Made by a program: the position numbers and the translations under genes. From assembly GCA_049647265.1 (NCBI GenBank), contig JBARXJ010000053.1:1-64000 (forward strand): 64,000 nucleotides of DNA, read 5' to 3'. Positions 36,418-44,748 of the stretch are shown one piece after another. Position 1 is the first letter of the stretch; each line of letters begins with the position of its first letter. Under the pieces are notes generated by a model, which was given only the letters and a program-made list of their open reading frames with translations, did no database searches and had not been told where the DNA came from. The stretch is from JAAURB01 sp049647265. Lineage in GTDB: Bacteria; Cyanobacteriota; Cyanobacteriia; Cyanobacteriales; Microcoleaceae.

Positions 36418-37563
36418 ATGTTTAAAATTTTAGTTGTAGATGATGATACAGTCATTCGAGAGCTGCTGAGGAGAACACTCCAAAAGCAGGGTTATGATGT
36501 TACAGTTGCTCGTAATGGTGAAGAAGGTGTTCAAAAGGCAGAAGCACTACGTCCTGCTTTAATTATCTGTGATTGGATTATGCCAGGGATTAGTGGGATT
36601 GAGGTGTGTTGTCAAGTGAAAGCAAATCCTCAACTGTCTACTACTCAATTTTTCTTGTTAACTTCCCTCGGCTCGGTTTCAGATCGGGTTCATGGCTTAG
36701 ATGCGGGTGCAGATGATTTTATTTCTAAGCCAATTGAGATGAACGAGCTGTACGCTAGAGTTCGGGCGGGATTACGACTGTATCAACTCAGTCAAGATTT
36801 ACAAACCCAAAAGCAACTCCTAGAGACAGAATTGTCCGAAGCCGCTGATTATGTACGAACGCTCCTGCCAGAACCGATTACCGAACCGGTTTCTATTGAA
36901 GCAAAGTTTATCCCCTCACGTCAACTGGGGGGAGATTGTTTTGACTATTGTTGGTTAGATTCAGATTACTTATCGATGTATCTGTTGGATACTTCCGGTC
37001 ATGGACTCAGAGCCGCTTTACCCTCTGTTTCCGTCTTAAATTTACTGCGAAGTCGAGCGCTACCCAATATTAATTATTATCAGCCGAGTGACGTTCTACG
37101 CGCCTTAAATACAACCTTCCAAATGACCTATCAAAACGATAAGTATTTTACCATTTGGTATGGAGTCTATAATCGAGTCACACGAGAGTTAGTATACGCT
37201 AGCGGGGGTCATCCACCGGCAATCTTACTCTCAGAGTCAGGTAAGTTTAATAAACAAAAAACGGTTCAACGGCTCAAAACCCCAGGAATGCCAGTGGGGA
37301 TGTTTTTAGATGCAGAATATATCGACGATAGCTGCTACATTGAACCCGCGAGTAATCTTTATATTTTTAGCGATGGAGTGTATGAAATTCATCAATCCGA
37401 TGGCTTGATTTTTGGGTTAGATGCATTTGTTGATTTGCTGGTTGATTCTGCTCCCAGCAGTAATGGTCGTCAGCTTGATACCGTGCTAGAGTTTGTCAAA
37501 CTCATTAACTCAGGTCATCCGTTTGATGATGACTTTTCTTTACTAAAAATTCAATTTACTTAG
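36418..37563 (+). CDS. Receiver-domain PP2C phosphatase (RsbU/SpoIIE type)
   Basis: 381 residues. Residues 1-120 are a response-regulator receiver: acid pocket VVDDDT, phosphoacceptor Asp in LIICDWIMPG, Thr/Ser in LTSLGS and Lys in ISKPIEM. Residues about 160-381 are a SpoIIE-type PP2C phosphatase: GGDCFDYCWLD, LDTSGHGLRAALPS, SGGHPPAIL, IFSDGVYEI and DDDFSLLKIQ hold the metal-binding aspartates. A coiled linker (about 121-150) joins them. It should dephosphorylate a STAS antagonist when its receiver is phosphorylated, reversing the RsbW-like kinase encoded next to it. No cognate sensor kinase is adjacent. Confidence 0.93.
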   Translation: MFKILVVDDDTVIRELLRRTLQKQGYDVTVARNGEEGVQKAEALRPALIICDWIMPGISGIEVCCQVKANPQLSTTQFFLLTSLGSVSDRVHGLDAGADDFISKPIEMNELYARVRAGLRLYQLSQDLQTQKQLLETELSEAADYVRTLLPEPITEPVSIEAKFIPSRQLGGDCFDYCWLDSDYLSMYLLDTSGHGLRAALPSVSVLNLLRSRALPNINYYQPSDVLRALNTTFQMTYQNDKYFTIWYGVYNRVTRELVYASGGHPPAILLSESGKFNKQKTVQRLKTPGMPVGMFLDAEYIDDSCYIEPASNLYIFSDGVYEIHQSDGLIFGLDAFVDLLVDSAPSSNGRQLDTVLEFVKLINSGHPFDDDFSLLKIQFT

Positions 37564-37615
37564 AGTTCGATCTCTGATCGGCAAGATCTATTTATCATCC
37601 TTACTATAAAGCAGA

Positions 37616-37652
37616 TTTGGGGAGAAAATCACTAAAATTAAAAATCCCCAAA
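37616..37652. terminator. Bidirectional terminator between phosphatase and STAS genes
   Basis: TTTGGGGA (37616-37623) and TCCCCAAA (37645-37652) form a perfect 8-bp stem with a 21-nt loop rich in A/T, between convergent genes ending at 37563 and 37679. Confidence 0.55.
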
Positions 37653-37678
37653 CCAGATCTTATTATCCTAACTCTAAG

Positions 37679-38008
37679 CTATGTATTTTGGGTCATTGGC
37701 TCACTTTCAAATGCTTCTCGAGAGGGATAAATATCAAAAACTTTATCCATACTGGTTAACTCAAATAGAATCCGAATTTGTTCATTGATTGAACAGACAA
37801 CCAGCTTACTGTCGGCAGCGCGGACGGTTTTCAGCGCTAGCACCAGCGCCCCTAAACCCGAGCTATCCATAAAGGTTATATCCTCAAAATCAATCAACAC
37901 TGTTTTAGTACCATCTTGAACAATCTCACTAATTTCTTGACGAAATTGAGTGGCTTTTGTCCCGTCTAAAATACCGTTCGGCTTAACAACTTTAACGTCA
38001 GAACTCAT
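37679..38008 (-). CDS. STAS-domain anti-sigma factor antagonist
   Basis: 109 residues, a single STAS domain. It shows VKPNGILDGTKATQFRQEI and VLIDFEDITFMDSSGLGALV, the Ser in DSSGLG being the phosphorylation site used by RsbV/SpoIIAA proteins. I chose ATG 38008 (MSSDVKVVKPNGILDG), where homologues begin; the frame is open to 38086. It converges with the PP2C phosphatase gene, whose substrate it probably is, and should be the substrate of the RsbW-like kinase. Confidence 0.9.
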   Translation of the reverse strand: MSSDVKVVKPNGILDGTKATQFRQEISEIVQDGTKTVLIDFEDITFMDSSGLGALVLALKTVRAADSKLVVCSINEQIRILFELTSMDKVFDIYPSREAFESEPMTQNT

Positions 38009-38227
38009 AGTTTTATCTAGACTTGAAGCATCAAAAAAATGACTCGTTTTCCGTTTAGTATAACTTTGCAATTGACGACTCGGCAAATTATGACTTCGTC
38101 AATCCCCCAAAATATTGCCGGAAAACTAATATGAATGACCCTGAGTTAACTCATCACAACGACTTAAATAGCCCTGACCAGAGTTAACGTTTATTAATAA
38201 ATGGTTATCGTTTAGGAATCGATTTGA

Positions 38228-38863
38228 TTATACAGGGCTAACTTTCGCCCGATACAGTAGCTTTTCTCGATATCGATAACCGGTGTATCGCACTAAAACA
38301 GGTTCTCCAGGTTGAACATTCCCCTCCATCAGTTGATGATATTGCGGATCGTAAGCAACCTGAGATCCTACTGTGGCGATCGCTTCTACTCCCCATTGTT
38401 GCATAAGCTGCTCAATTGGGTGCAACAACGGTAACAATTTTACAGCGGCTAACTGTGGATTTTGCTGAGCCCGATAAGCAACCGTCGGCCACTGTAACAA
38501 CCATGATTCTAACACTTGCAAACTTTCGATTTGAAATGTCTCTCTCAGTGTTTCCCCCTGTTGTTCGATCTGTTGCTGTAGGCGTTGATACTCAAGCTCT
38601 ACCCCAGACTGAGAGTTCTGTAAAGTTGATACTGTAGTGGGTGCAAAGGTCAAGAGCAATTCTTCGAGAGAAATATTTAACCCTTGACTAATTTTGAGCA
38701 AGATATCTACACGAGTGTTTAACGCTAAACCTCGCTGTAAGCGAATCAGTTGCCGCTCTGAAACCCCTGCTTTGCGACTGAGCTCAGAAAGACTGTAAAG
38801 CCCCGCTTGCTGCATCAAGCGTTGCAACTCGGGGCTATAATCCGGTGATGAAGATGAATTCAT
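38228..38863 (-). CDS. XRE-type helix-turn-helix protein with GrpE-like C-terminal domain
   Basis: 211 residues. Residues about 10-75 are a Cro/XRE HTH: LQRLMQQAGLYSLSELSRKA and GVSERQLIRLQRGLA. A short coiled coil follows (about 88-112). The C-terminal region, ending WGVEAIATVGSQVAYDPQYH, QLMEGNVQPGEPVLVRYTGY and RYREKLLYRAKVSPV, matches the GrpE head pattern (GVE.I...G..FDP..H.AM...PG.V..V...GYR..DRVLRPA.V.V). GrpE is the nucleotide exchange factor of DnaK, so this could be a DNA-binding sensor of DnaK state. The head assignment is by pattern and needs a profile search. dps is 17 bp upstream on the same strand, so they may be co-transcribed. Confidence 0.75.
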   Translation of the reverse strand: MNSSSSPDYSPELQRLMQQAGLYSLSELSRKAGVSERQLIRLQRGLALNTRVDILLKISQGLNISLEELLLTFAPTTVSTLQNSQSGVELEYQRLQQQIEQQGETLRETFQIESLQVLESWLLQWPTVAYRAQQNPQLAAVKLLPLLHPIEQLMQQWGVEAIATVGSQVAYDPQYHQLMEGNVQPGEPVLVRYTGYRYREKLLYRAKVSPV

Positions 38864-38880
38864 CTTATAATATTCAGGTT

Positions 38881-39423
38881 CTAGTTTCCGGCGTGATGAC
38901 CATTACTGTTGACAGTCTCACTCCCCTGAAGATGGGCTTCGAGGAACCACAAGCGCATATCAACAGTCCGGGATACTTCTGTGTATAAATCTGCGGTGTC
39001 CGCGTCTCCTAACTCGTCGGTTTTGCCAATATCATCCCGTACTAGTTTGGCATAAGTAGCGAAGCGTTCGGCTAAAGCAATGACGTGGTCTTTGCCATCA
39101 AGAATGTTGTGGGGATACTCCGATAAAATTGAGTTTGAGGCTGCAATTCGAGCGGTTCCCAGGGCAACACCGCCTAGGGCGGTCACTCGTTCTGCAATCA
39201 TATCAACATATTCTTCGATTTCCCCTGCCATTTCATCAAACAGTTCATGGAGTTGATAGAAATTCATTCCCTTAACATTCCAGTGAGCTTGCTTGATTTG
39301 GGTTTTGAGATCGAGTGTGGCCGCTAAACTGTGGTTAAGAATCTCAATGACCTGAACACGAGTGTCTTTCGGTAAATCAATTCGAGTCGGATGCAGACTT
39401 TTTTTAAGGCTAGTTGTATTCAT
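38881..39423 (-). CDS. dps: Dps-family ferritin-like DNA-protection protein
   Basis: Dps forms a hollow 12-mer that oxidises and stores iron using hydrogen peroxide and protects DNA. The 180-residue four-helix protein has the intersubunit ferroxidase residues in QAHWNVKGMNFYQLHELFDE (His and Asp/Glu) and EIEEYVDMIAERVTALGG. The N-terminal tail MNTTSLKKSLHPTRIDLPKD is basic. It lies 107 bp downstream of sulfiredoxin (39531) and 17 bp upstream of the HTH-GrpE-like gene, all on the minus strand, an oxidative-stress grouping. Confidence 0.93.
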   Translation of the reverse strand: MNTTSLKKSLHPTRIDLPKDTRVQVIEILNHSLAATLDLKTQIKQAHWNVKGMNFYQLHELFDEMAGEIEEYVDMIAERVTALGGVALGTARIAASNSILSEYPHNILDGKDHVIALAERFATYAKLVRDDIGKTDELGDADTADLYTEVSRTVDMRLWFLEAHLQGSETVNSNGHHAGN

Positions 39424-39530
39424 AAGAACGGTTCTCCAATCAATAACACTTAAATTACAAAGTCTTAGGAATTTTTTGACAATATCTAATCGTCATATCC
39501 TACTTCATTTTCAAGCAGAAAAAATATTCC

Positions 39531-39791
39531 CTAAGCTAGATGTTTCTGTAACACCGAACGAGGAGCCTGACGCACTTTACAGCGAATCGTTTCTAAACCG
39601 AGTTTTTGGCAGGCTTCATAACGATGACACCCAGAAAATCCATAATACTGACCTTCCACTTCTAGCACATCAATCGGTTCTTGCAAACCAATCTCCTGAA
39701 TAGAACTCATCAGGGTGGCTACTTTGTTTTGGTCAGTAGCGCGGGGTAAAGGACGACGAATCTGGGCGATGGCAATCTCTTTAATTTGCAT
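39531..39791 (-). CDS. srx: Sulfiredoxin
   Basis: Sulfiredoxin reduces the sulfinic acid form of the catalytic cysteine in 2-Cys peroxiredoxins using ATP. The 86-residue protein has the ParB/Srx-like fold and the diagnostic FSGCHRYEA, in which the Cys-His-Arg does the chemistry, plus IAQIRRPLPR (the phosphate-contacting start). Length is near that of cyanobacterial Srx. It precedes dps on the same strand; together they point to peroxide defence. Confidence 0.9.
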   Translation of the reverse strand: MQIKEIAIAQIRRPLPRATDQNKVATLMSSIQEIGLQEPIDVLEVEGQYYGFSGCHRYEACQKLGLETIRCKVRQAPRSVLQKHLA

Positions 39792-40266
39792 AGATTGTCC
39801 TTGAAATGAATCATCACCTCTTAATCATACTCATAATGACTTCGTTTAGCAATTGAAATGTCAAGAAATGATGACACTACCCAGAAACAACTGTAACTGT
39901 TACGAAGAAAGATGAGAGCTTGTTATTCCTCATCAGTTACGGGTCATTTGAGCCTACAGCAATGGGTAAGTTCTGACTTGGCTATCAGCTTAACGAAGTC
40001 TTAGAGAGTCACACAGAACAAACAACTCATGACAGATGAGCCATCACAAAGAGCAAATTCATTGCAGCACCTCCCCAAAATAGTCGTGCTGTATTAAAGT
40101 ACATTCAATTGAACGATGAGCTAGAGGTTAATCATTTCCTCAAAGCATCCATCACCCTATCTCACCCATCTGCACGCAATAGCTAGACTATCCTCTCAAC
40201 TCTAAGCAGCTTTATTTCTCACGACTGACAACCTAGTAATCCATTATTCATAACAGACAAGTACCC
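39792..40266. other. Intergenic region before murI
   Basis: 475 bp between divergent srx and murI. I see no gene, no strong inverted repeat and no clear regulator site, although promoters for both directions must lie here. Confidence 0.5.
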
Positions 40267-41100
40267 ATGACAACGGACAACAAACAACAAAGAATTGCAA
40301 TTTTTGATAGTGGTGTTGGGGGGCTGACGGTATTAAGAGAGTTATACCGACAACTTCCCCATGAATCAATTCTCTATTTTGCCGATACCGCCCGCTTGCC
40401 CTACGGTACTCGTTCTCAAGCAGAAATCTTGCAGTTTGTCCGTGAAATAGTGGTTTGGGCAATTCATCAAGATGCCAAGATGGTGGTCATGGCTTGTAAT
40501 ACCAGCTCAGCATTAGCATTGGAAATTGTACAATCAGAATTTGATATTCCGATTCTGGGGGTGATTTTACCCGGAGCCAGAGCCGCAGTCAAACAAGGTC
40601 AACGTATTGGTGTGATTGCAACTCCAGCCACAGCCCGGAGTAATGCTTATCGCCAAGCCATCCAAGAAGTTAACCCAGCAATACCGGTTTGGCAAGTCGG
40701 GTGTCCCGAGTTTGTCCCCCTGATTGAGCAAAATCAGATTCACACTCCCCATACCTACGAAGTTGCACAGGAATATTTAGCCCCCTTAATTCATCAACAA
40801 ATTGATACTCTGATTTATGGCTGTACTCATTATCCCCATTTAGCCCCTGTATTGCGCTCCATTTTACCTTCAACGGTTCAACTGATAGACCCGGCAGTTC
40901 ATTTAGTGGAGGCTGTGGCAAAAGAATTAGAAATGTTAGGACTACGCAATACTCAAATGGCTCAACCCACTCGCTTTTGTGTCAGTGGCTGTCCCGAACA
41001 ATTCGCGGGTTTATCTCAGCAATGGTTAGGATGTATACCGACTGTTGAATCTACCACGTTATCCACCGTTGATGTAGCAGAAATTCCTCAGCTTTCGTAA
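40267..41100 (+). CDS. murI: Glutamate racemase
   Basis: Makes D-glutamate for peptidoglycan from L-glutamate in the cytoplasm. 277 residues, the usual size. Signatures: IAIFDSGVGGLTVLREL, YFADTARLPYGTRS, the first catalytic Cys in MVVMACNTSSALALEI, and the second Cys in IYGCTHYPHLAP. Both acid/base cysteines are present. ATG at 40267 gives MTTDNKQQRIAIFDSG. It is a stand-alone gene. Confidence 0.96.
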   Translation: MTTDNKQQRIAIFDSGVGGLTVLRELYRQLPHESILYFADTARLPYGTRSQAEILQFVREIVVWAIHQDAKMVVMACNTSSALALEIVQSEFDIPILGVILPGARAAVKQGQRIGVIATPATARSNAYRQAIQEVNPAIPVWQVGCPEFVPLIEQNQIHTPHTYEVAQEYLAPLIHQQIDTLIYGCTHYPHLAPVLRSILPSTVQLIDPAVHLVEAVAKELEMLGLRNTQMAQPTRFCVSGCPEQFAGLSQQWLGCIPTVESTTLSTVDVAEIPQLS

Positions 41101-41116
41101 CGTTTAGTTGTTCTTT

Positions 41117-41146
41117 ATTCGTTGGCGCGTTATTCGTTGGCGCGTT
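41117..41146. repeat. 15-bp tandem duplication after murI
   Basis: ATTCGTTGGCGCGTT occurs twice in a row (41117-41131 and 41132-41146), just past the murI stop. It looks like a recent slippage event. Confidence 0.7.
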
Positions 41147-41224
41147 GTTTGAGAAGACACCAATCAGTCAGTTATAGAGAACAAATATAAGTGAACACGC
41201 CCTCTGTTTACACTTTAGGTATGT

Positions 41225-41245
41225 GGTGCGTCTGTTGGACGCACC
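41225..41245. repeat. GGTGCGTC...GACGCACC inverted repeat
   Basis: GGTGCGTC (41225-41232), loop TGTTG, GACGCACC (41238-41245), followed by CTACA. A related element, GGTGCGT-CCGAGAA-ACGCACCCTAC, lies after metH at 48793. Such hairpins are dispersed intergenic repeats in many cyanobacterial genomes (general knowledge) and may also end transcripts. Confidence 0.6.
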
Positions 41246-41270
41246 CTACAATCTGGCTAACAACCAATGA

Positions 41271-41885
41271 CTAATAATTAAATTGACAATCTCTTAACCA
41301 CAGCCGAATTGCCTCAGCCATGGCTCCTTTTGTGGTATCCATTGGTTCTGGAAAGAGCTTATAACCTGGATAGGGGCCGGACTGAGAAAACAGCTTCACC
41401 AATTCCCATCCTTCGGGAGTTTGGCGTAAAAACAGCCAGTGGTATCGTTGAACACTAAAAATCGTTTGATTACGATACCGCCGCTCCCAAGTCATCAGAT
41501 AAATTGATGATAGATTTTGTTGCTCTGTTAATTCAGTCTCGAGAGAAAACGGCGGCTGCGTTAAACCTTGTGCTGAGATGACATAACTTGACTTTTCACC
41601 TAACCCCACTTCTGGAGAACGTTGCAGGACGCGGTTGGTATAACTCGGTAAGGCGGGCAATAACAAATTGAGAACAGAGTCTGCTGTCACCAAACAATCT
41701 TTATCCTCACAGCTAGACAAACTTGTAGAGACTGTCGCTAACGGTTGTCGAGAATGACACTGGGATAAAACTTTAGTTTCTCCTTCTAAGTTGTTCACTA
41801 AGGAGACCCGAGAAATATTGAATGCCAAGCTAGCAAGAATTGGACTGAGCAAACTGAACCGATAAATTAAGAGTGACTCCCGCAA
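41271..41885 (-). CDS. Hypothetical secreted protein
   Basis: 204 residues with a hydrophobic N-terminus (MRESLLIYRFSLLSPILASL) that may be a signal sequence. Four cysteines occur, two close together (LSSCEDKDC). Conserved-looking stretches: YLMTWERRYRNQTIFSVQRY and LFLRQTPEGWELVKLFSQSG. I recognise no family. It lies downstream of the CHAT gene on the same strand (79 bp), so they may be co-expressed. Confidence 0.6.
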   Translation of the reverse strand: MRESLLIYRFSLLSPILASLAFNISRVSLVNNLEGETKVLSQCHSRQPLATVSTSLSSCEDKDCLVTADSVLNLLLPALPSYTNRVLQRSPEVGLGEKSSYVISAQGLTQPPFSLETELTEQQNLSSIYLMTWERRYRNQTIFSVQRYHWLFLRQTPEGWELVKLFSQSGPYPGYKLFPEPMDTTKGAMAEAIRLWLRDCQFNY

Positions 41886-41964
41886 TCATAGCAAGATTTA
41901 TCATAAATCATTTGTTACTTGTTATGGGAGTTATCAGATGTTGCAATGGGTGAGTCACTAAATA

Positions 41965-43386
41965 TTACCAAGGACTGCCAATTAAATTAAATCCTGACCA
42001 AAAGAACGGATGATACATATTTAAATTATTTAAATCTGTTAACTCAGGGGGCAAGGAGAGGCGGTTTGTAGAGGTAATCAGTTTACCTTCATCAAAACGA
42101 ACTTTTTGCTGAATCATGGCAATTTGAGCCTTCTGAAGTGCCTCAGCTTTGGTTGTAGCGGTTTTAAGTTGTTGATAGAACTCACTCATTAATCCTAAAG
42201 TTCCTAAATCACTCACATACCACAAACTGGCTAAAGCGGATTTTACGCCAGATTGCAGGGCCAGTCCAGCAAACCCTAATTCAACATCAGCATTCCCCAC
42301 AGCCGTTTGACAGGCACTTAAAACGAGTAATTCAGCCGGCGGATTATTCCAGTTCATGTCCGGCATTTGATTCAATCGTAATTGACTATCCCAAAGCTGA
42401 ATATAAGATTGATTCGGTTCACCGGATTTAAATTCGGCATGGGTGGCTAAATGAATAATTTTATAGTCTGTTGCGCTCAGTTGTTGACCGAGATTATTCA
42501 GGGTAAACGTATCATTGAGAAACGCTTTTCCCGGCCATATTCCGGCTGGATTAGCTTCTTGAATAATTGTAGATAGTTCGACGGGAACGGCTGGGAGAGG
42601 ATTTTGATTGGAAAATTCAGATGCTCCCATGGCTAAAACCTGGGCATCATTCAGCTTAGTATATTCATGATTCATTAAGTTGAAACCGGGAATGCGAGTG
42701 ATGCCATATTGCTCAATTAAAAACTGGTTACCATCATGTAATGCACCGAGTGGTAAGGTGCGTAATCCTTCTCCTAAACAGAATAAAATCGTCTCAATTC
42801 CGCTGGCTTCTAACTCACTTTTCATCGGCTGAATAATCCAGTTATAAAGTTGTTGCGCGGGTTCTAAATAAGAAGTAGTTGCCAGTTTACGAGGATTGGT
42901 CACTTCCAGATAAAAGCGGCGAACAACACTATATAATGCTTCAGTATCAGCTTCTGAAACTTGGTGAATAACGGGTAAACTACCTGGATTAATTAATACT
43001 AAATGGAGATGGTCAGGTTTAGGCATCACCCACAAAATTGCTGCTTTGCGCCCGGTCTGACGAATTTGACGTAATAAGACTTGAGCCATCTGATTAGAAT
43101 CAAGGGATGTATCGGCTAATTCTCGCTGAAAATAGGCTTCATACTCTTGTTCTAACCGTTGTTCCATGGCTGTGATGGACTGGGTAATGGTTGGGTCTGG
43201 GACTTGAGCGACTTCTACCTGAGCAGGCTCAGACAAGCCACAACTGAGTAAAACGAAGCAAAACCCTAAAATTACAAATTTAACCTGTTTCTGCGCCGGG
43301 AAACAGCGACTCAGACGATATATTTTCTGAATACCTGGGCTAAAATATATTCTGAATCGCTCAATGTAGTGTGAAAGACGTTTCAT
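41965..43386 (-). CDS. CHAT-domain protein, probable lipoprotein
   Basis: 473 residues. A hydrophobic segment ends in a lipobox, VLLSC (Cys49), unusual in that 30 residues precede the hydrophobic part. The C-terminal 300 residues are a CHAT (caspase-like) domain with the His-Cys dyad in IIHLATHAEFKSGE and LLVLSACQTAVG, and the typical GFAGLALQSGVKSALASLWYVSD. Between them is a helical region with no TPRs. CHAT proteins act as proteases or as scaffolds in cyanobacterial regulatory and defence systems; no partner is obvious, but the hypothetical at 41271 follows in the same direction. Confidence 0.85.
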   Translation of the reverse strand: MKRLSHYIERFRIYFSPGIQKIYRLSRCFPAQKQVKFVILGFCFVLLSCGLSEPAQVEVAQVPDPTITQSITAMEQRLEQEYEAYFQRELADTSLDSNQMAQVLLRQIRQTGRKAAILWVMPKPDHLHLVLINPGSLPVIHQVSEADTEALYSVVRRFYLEVTNPRKLATTSYLEPAQQLYNWIIQPMKSELEASGIETILFCLGEGLRTLPLGALHDGNQFLIEQYGITRIPGFNLMNHEYTKLNDAQVLAMGASEFSNQNPLPAVPVELSTIIQEANPAGIWPGKAFLNDTFTLNNLGQQLSATDYKIIHLATHAEFKSGEPNQSYIQLWDSQLRLNQMPDMNWNNPPAELLVLSACQTAVGNADVELGFAGLALQSGVKSALASLWYVSDLGTLGLMSEFYQQLKTATTKAEALQKAQIAMIQQKVRFDEGKLITSTNRLSLPPELTDLNNLNMYHPFFWSGFNLIGSPW

Positions 43387-43602
43387 TGCTCAAAAGGGAG
43401 TAATGTAGCTATTGCAATCATAGCTAGCCCAATTGAGTTGAAGCGCAGTTCGTTACACAACATTACGGTTGATTATTCGTGACTTGTTATGAGTCATTTT
43501 TGATGAGAGGGAACAGTCAATATAGGAAGGCTGAACGGGTACTATTTGTACTTTTAGAACAGTTTGTCTCCTATGGTGCGTTTCTGTTACCCTCTATCCC
43601 CA

Positions 43603-44748
43603 TTACTGTATCGGCTCAATCATCGCAACCAATCGTTGATTGTGATGGTAAGCCACTTCTAGATCTTCAGCAATTGTATACAGTTCCTGTAACATTCGAT
43701 TTACGTTCTGTGTCAATTCTGATTCGGGTAAATCTAAATGACAACAGCGTAACCAAGGCTGTTCGATTGAAAGAGTTTGTAAGAATCGAATTTCTGGGTT
43801 ACGGTTACAACATTCCCAACTTGAGGGTTGAGGCTGAGGAGAATAGTTGGTTCCCACCGTCAAACGAACTGGAATCTGTTCCCCTTGAGTCGCGGCTAAA
43901 GCCTCAGCCAGAAAGCCTAAACTATGAACGCCTAAATCTAAGGAATATTCTAGGGCTTTTTCTTGGGGAACCGCTCGAAATGATTCATGATAAGTCCACA
44001 GATGTAAAATCTGAGTCACAGGCGAATCATCTGTCACGACTGATTCGAGTAACTGTTGATAATGGGCTGGGTTAACTGGGTTGAGATAATAATGGTTAGA
44101 ACTTAAACAGGCAAAATCTGAACCGGGTTCAACTTTAATATAAGGTTGCCCGAGTTGATCCAGTTGATGGCACACTTGAGATCCAAAACCCAGTTGATCG
44201 ATTAAAATCAAGGTCTGGCCGTTTGTTTGCCGCGATTTCTCACCCGTGAGGGGTTTGATGTACCAGGATTTTTGATAAAATGGCAAGCTAGAAGTATTGC
44301 GAGAATTAATCGTGACTGGATCTTTAGAACGATCAACAAAGCAACAAGAAAAAGAGTTTTGTACCCCATCACTATCGATGCTAACTGTATTTAACATCTG
44401 ATGGTTGACAGCCCCAGTGGCGGTTAAGGGCAAAGCCGCTAGGGGAATGTAAGTGGTGGGTAAAGGGGTGGTGGGTAAAATCTGCTGTAATTGAGAATGA
44501 AGCTGTTGAGGGTTCAGGGGTTCAGAGGAAACCACGTAAGCAACCCGTTCTAAGCGTTGCATATCGGTGGTAGATTCAGTCACTACACAGTCTAAAATGA
44601 ATGGTAAACTAAGTAATGCTGTTTCAATCCGCCTAATTTGACTTGACAAAGGGAGAATGGCAGAAATTGCTTCTAACGAATCGTGAGTCGAATCAGTAGA
44701 AACCACTTCGTCTGTGACGTTATTGTGTTGGTATATGGAGAAGCTCAT
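43603..44748 (-). CDS. NRPS/PKS-derived fragment: adenylation C-subdomain plus ketoreductase structural half
   Basis: 381 residues. Residues about 35-140 resemble the C-terminal lid of adenylation domains: RRIETALLSLPFILDCVVTE ... YIPLAALPLTATGAVNHQML. The catalytic lysine expected in LP.T.NGK(V/I)D is Ala here (TGAVN). Residues about 175-380 resemble the catalytically dead N-terminal half of a polyketide ketoreductase: FYQKSWYIKPL, QTLILIDQLGFGSQVCHQL, HLWTY, LGVHSLGFLAEALA, and end LEVAYHHNQRLVAMIEPIQ where the active half should begin. ATG 44748 was chosen (MSFSIYQHNN). It is either a remnant of a lost synthase or a deliberate scaffold; the intact 381-codon frame argues for the second. A plus-strand frame over it (43479-44075) is a shadow. 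Confidence 0.55.
   Translation of the reverse strand: MSFSIYQHNNVTDEVVSTDSTHDSLEAISAILPLSSQIRRIETALLSLPFILDCVVTESTTDMQRLERVAYVVSSEPLNPQQLHSQLQQILPTTPLPTTYIPLAALPLTATGAVNHQMLNTVSIDSDGVQNSFSCCFVDRSKDPVTINSRNTSSLPFYQKSWYIKPLTGEKSRQTNGQTLILIDQLGFGSQVCHQLDQLGQPYIKVEPGSDFACLSSNHYYLNPVNPAHYQQLLESVVTDDSPVTQILHLWTYHESFRAVPQEKALEYSLDLGVHSLGFLAEALAATQGEQIPVRLTVGTNYSPQPQPSSWECCNRNPEIRFLQTLSIEQPWLRCCHLDLPESELTQNVNRMLQELYTIAEDLEVAYHHNQRLVAMIEPIQ

Noticed and set aside
43479..44075. 198-codon + strand frame
   Set aside because: It lies opposite the NRPS/PKS-like gene, whose product has clear domain motifs; this one has none.
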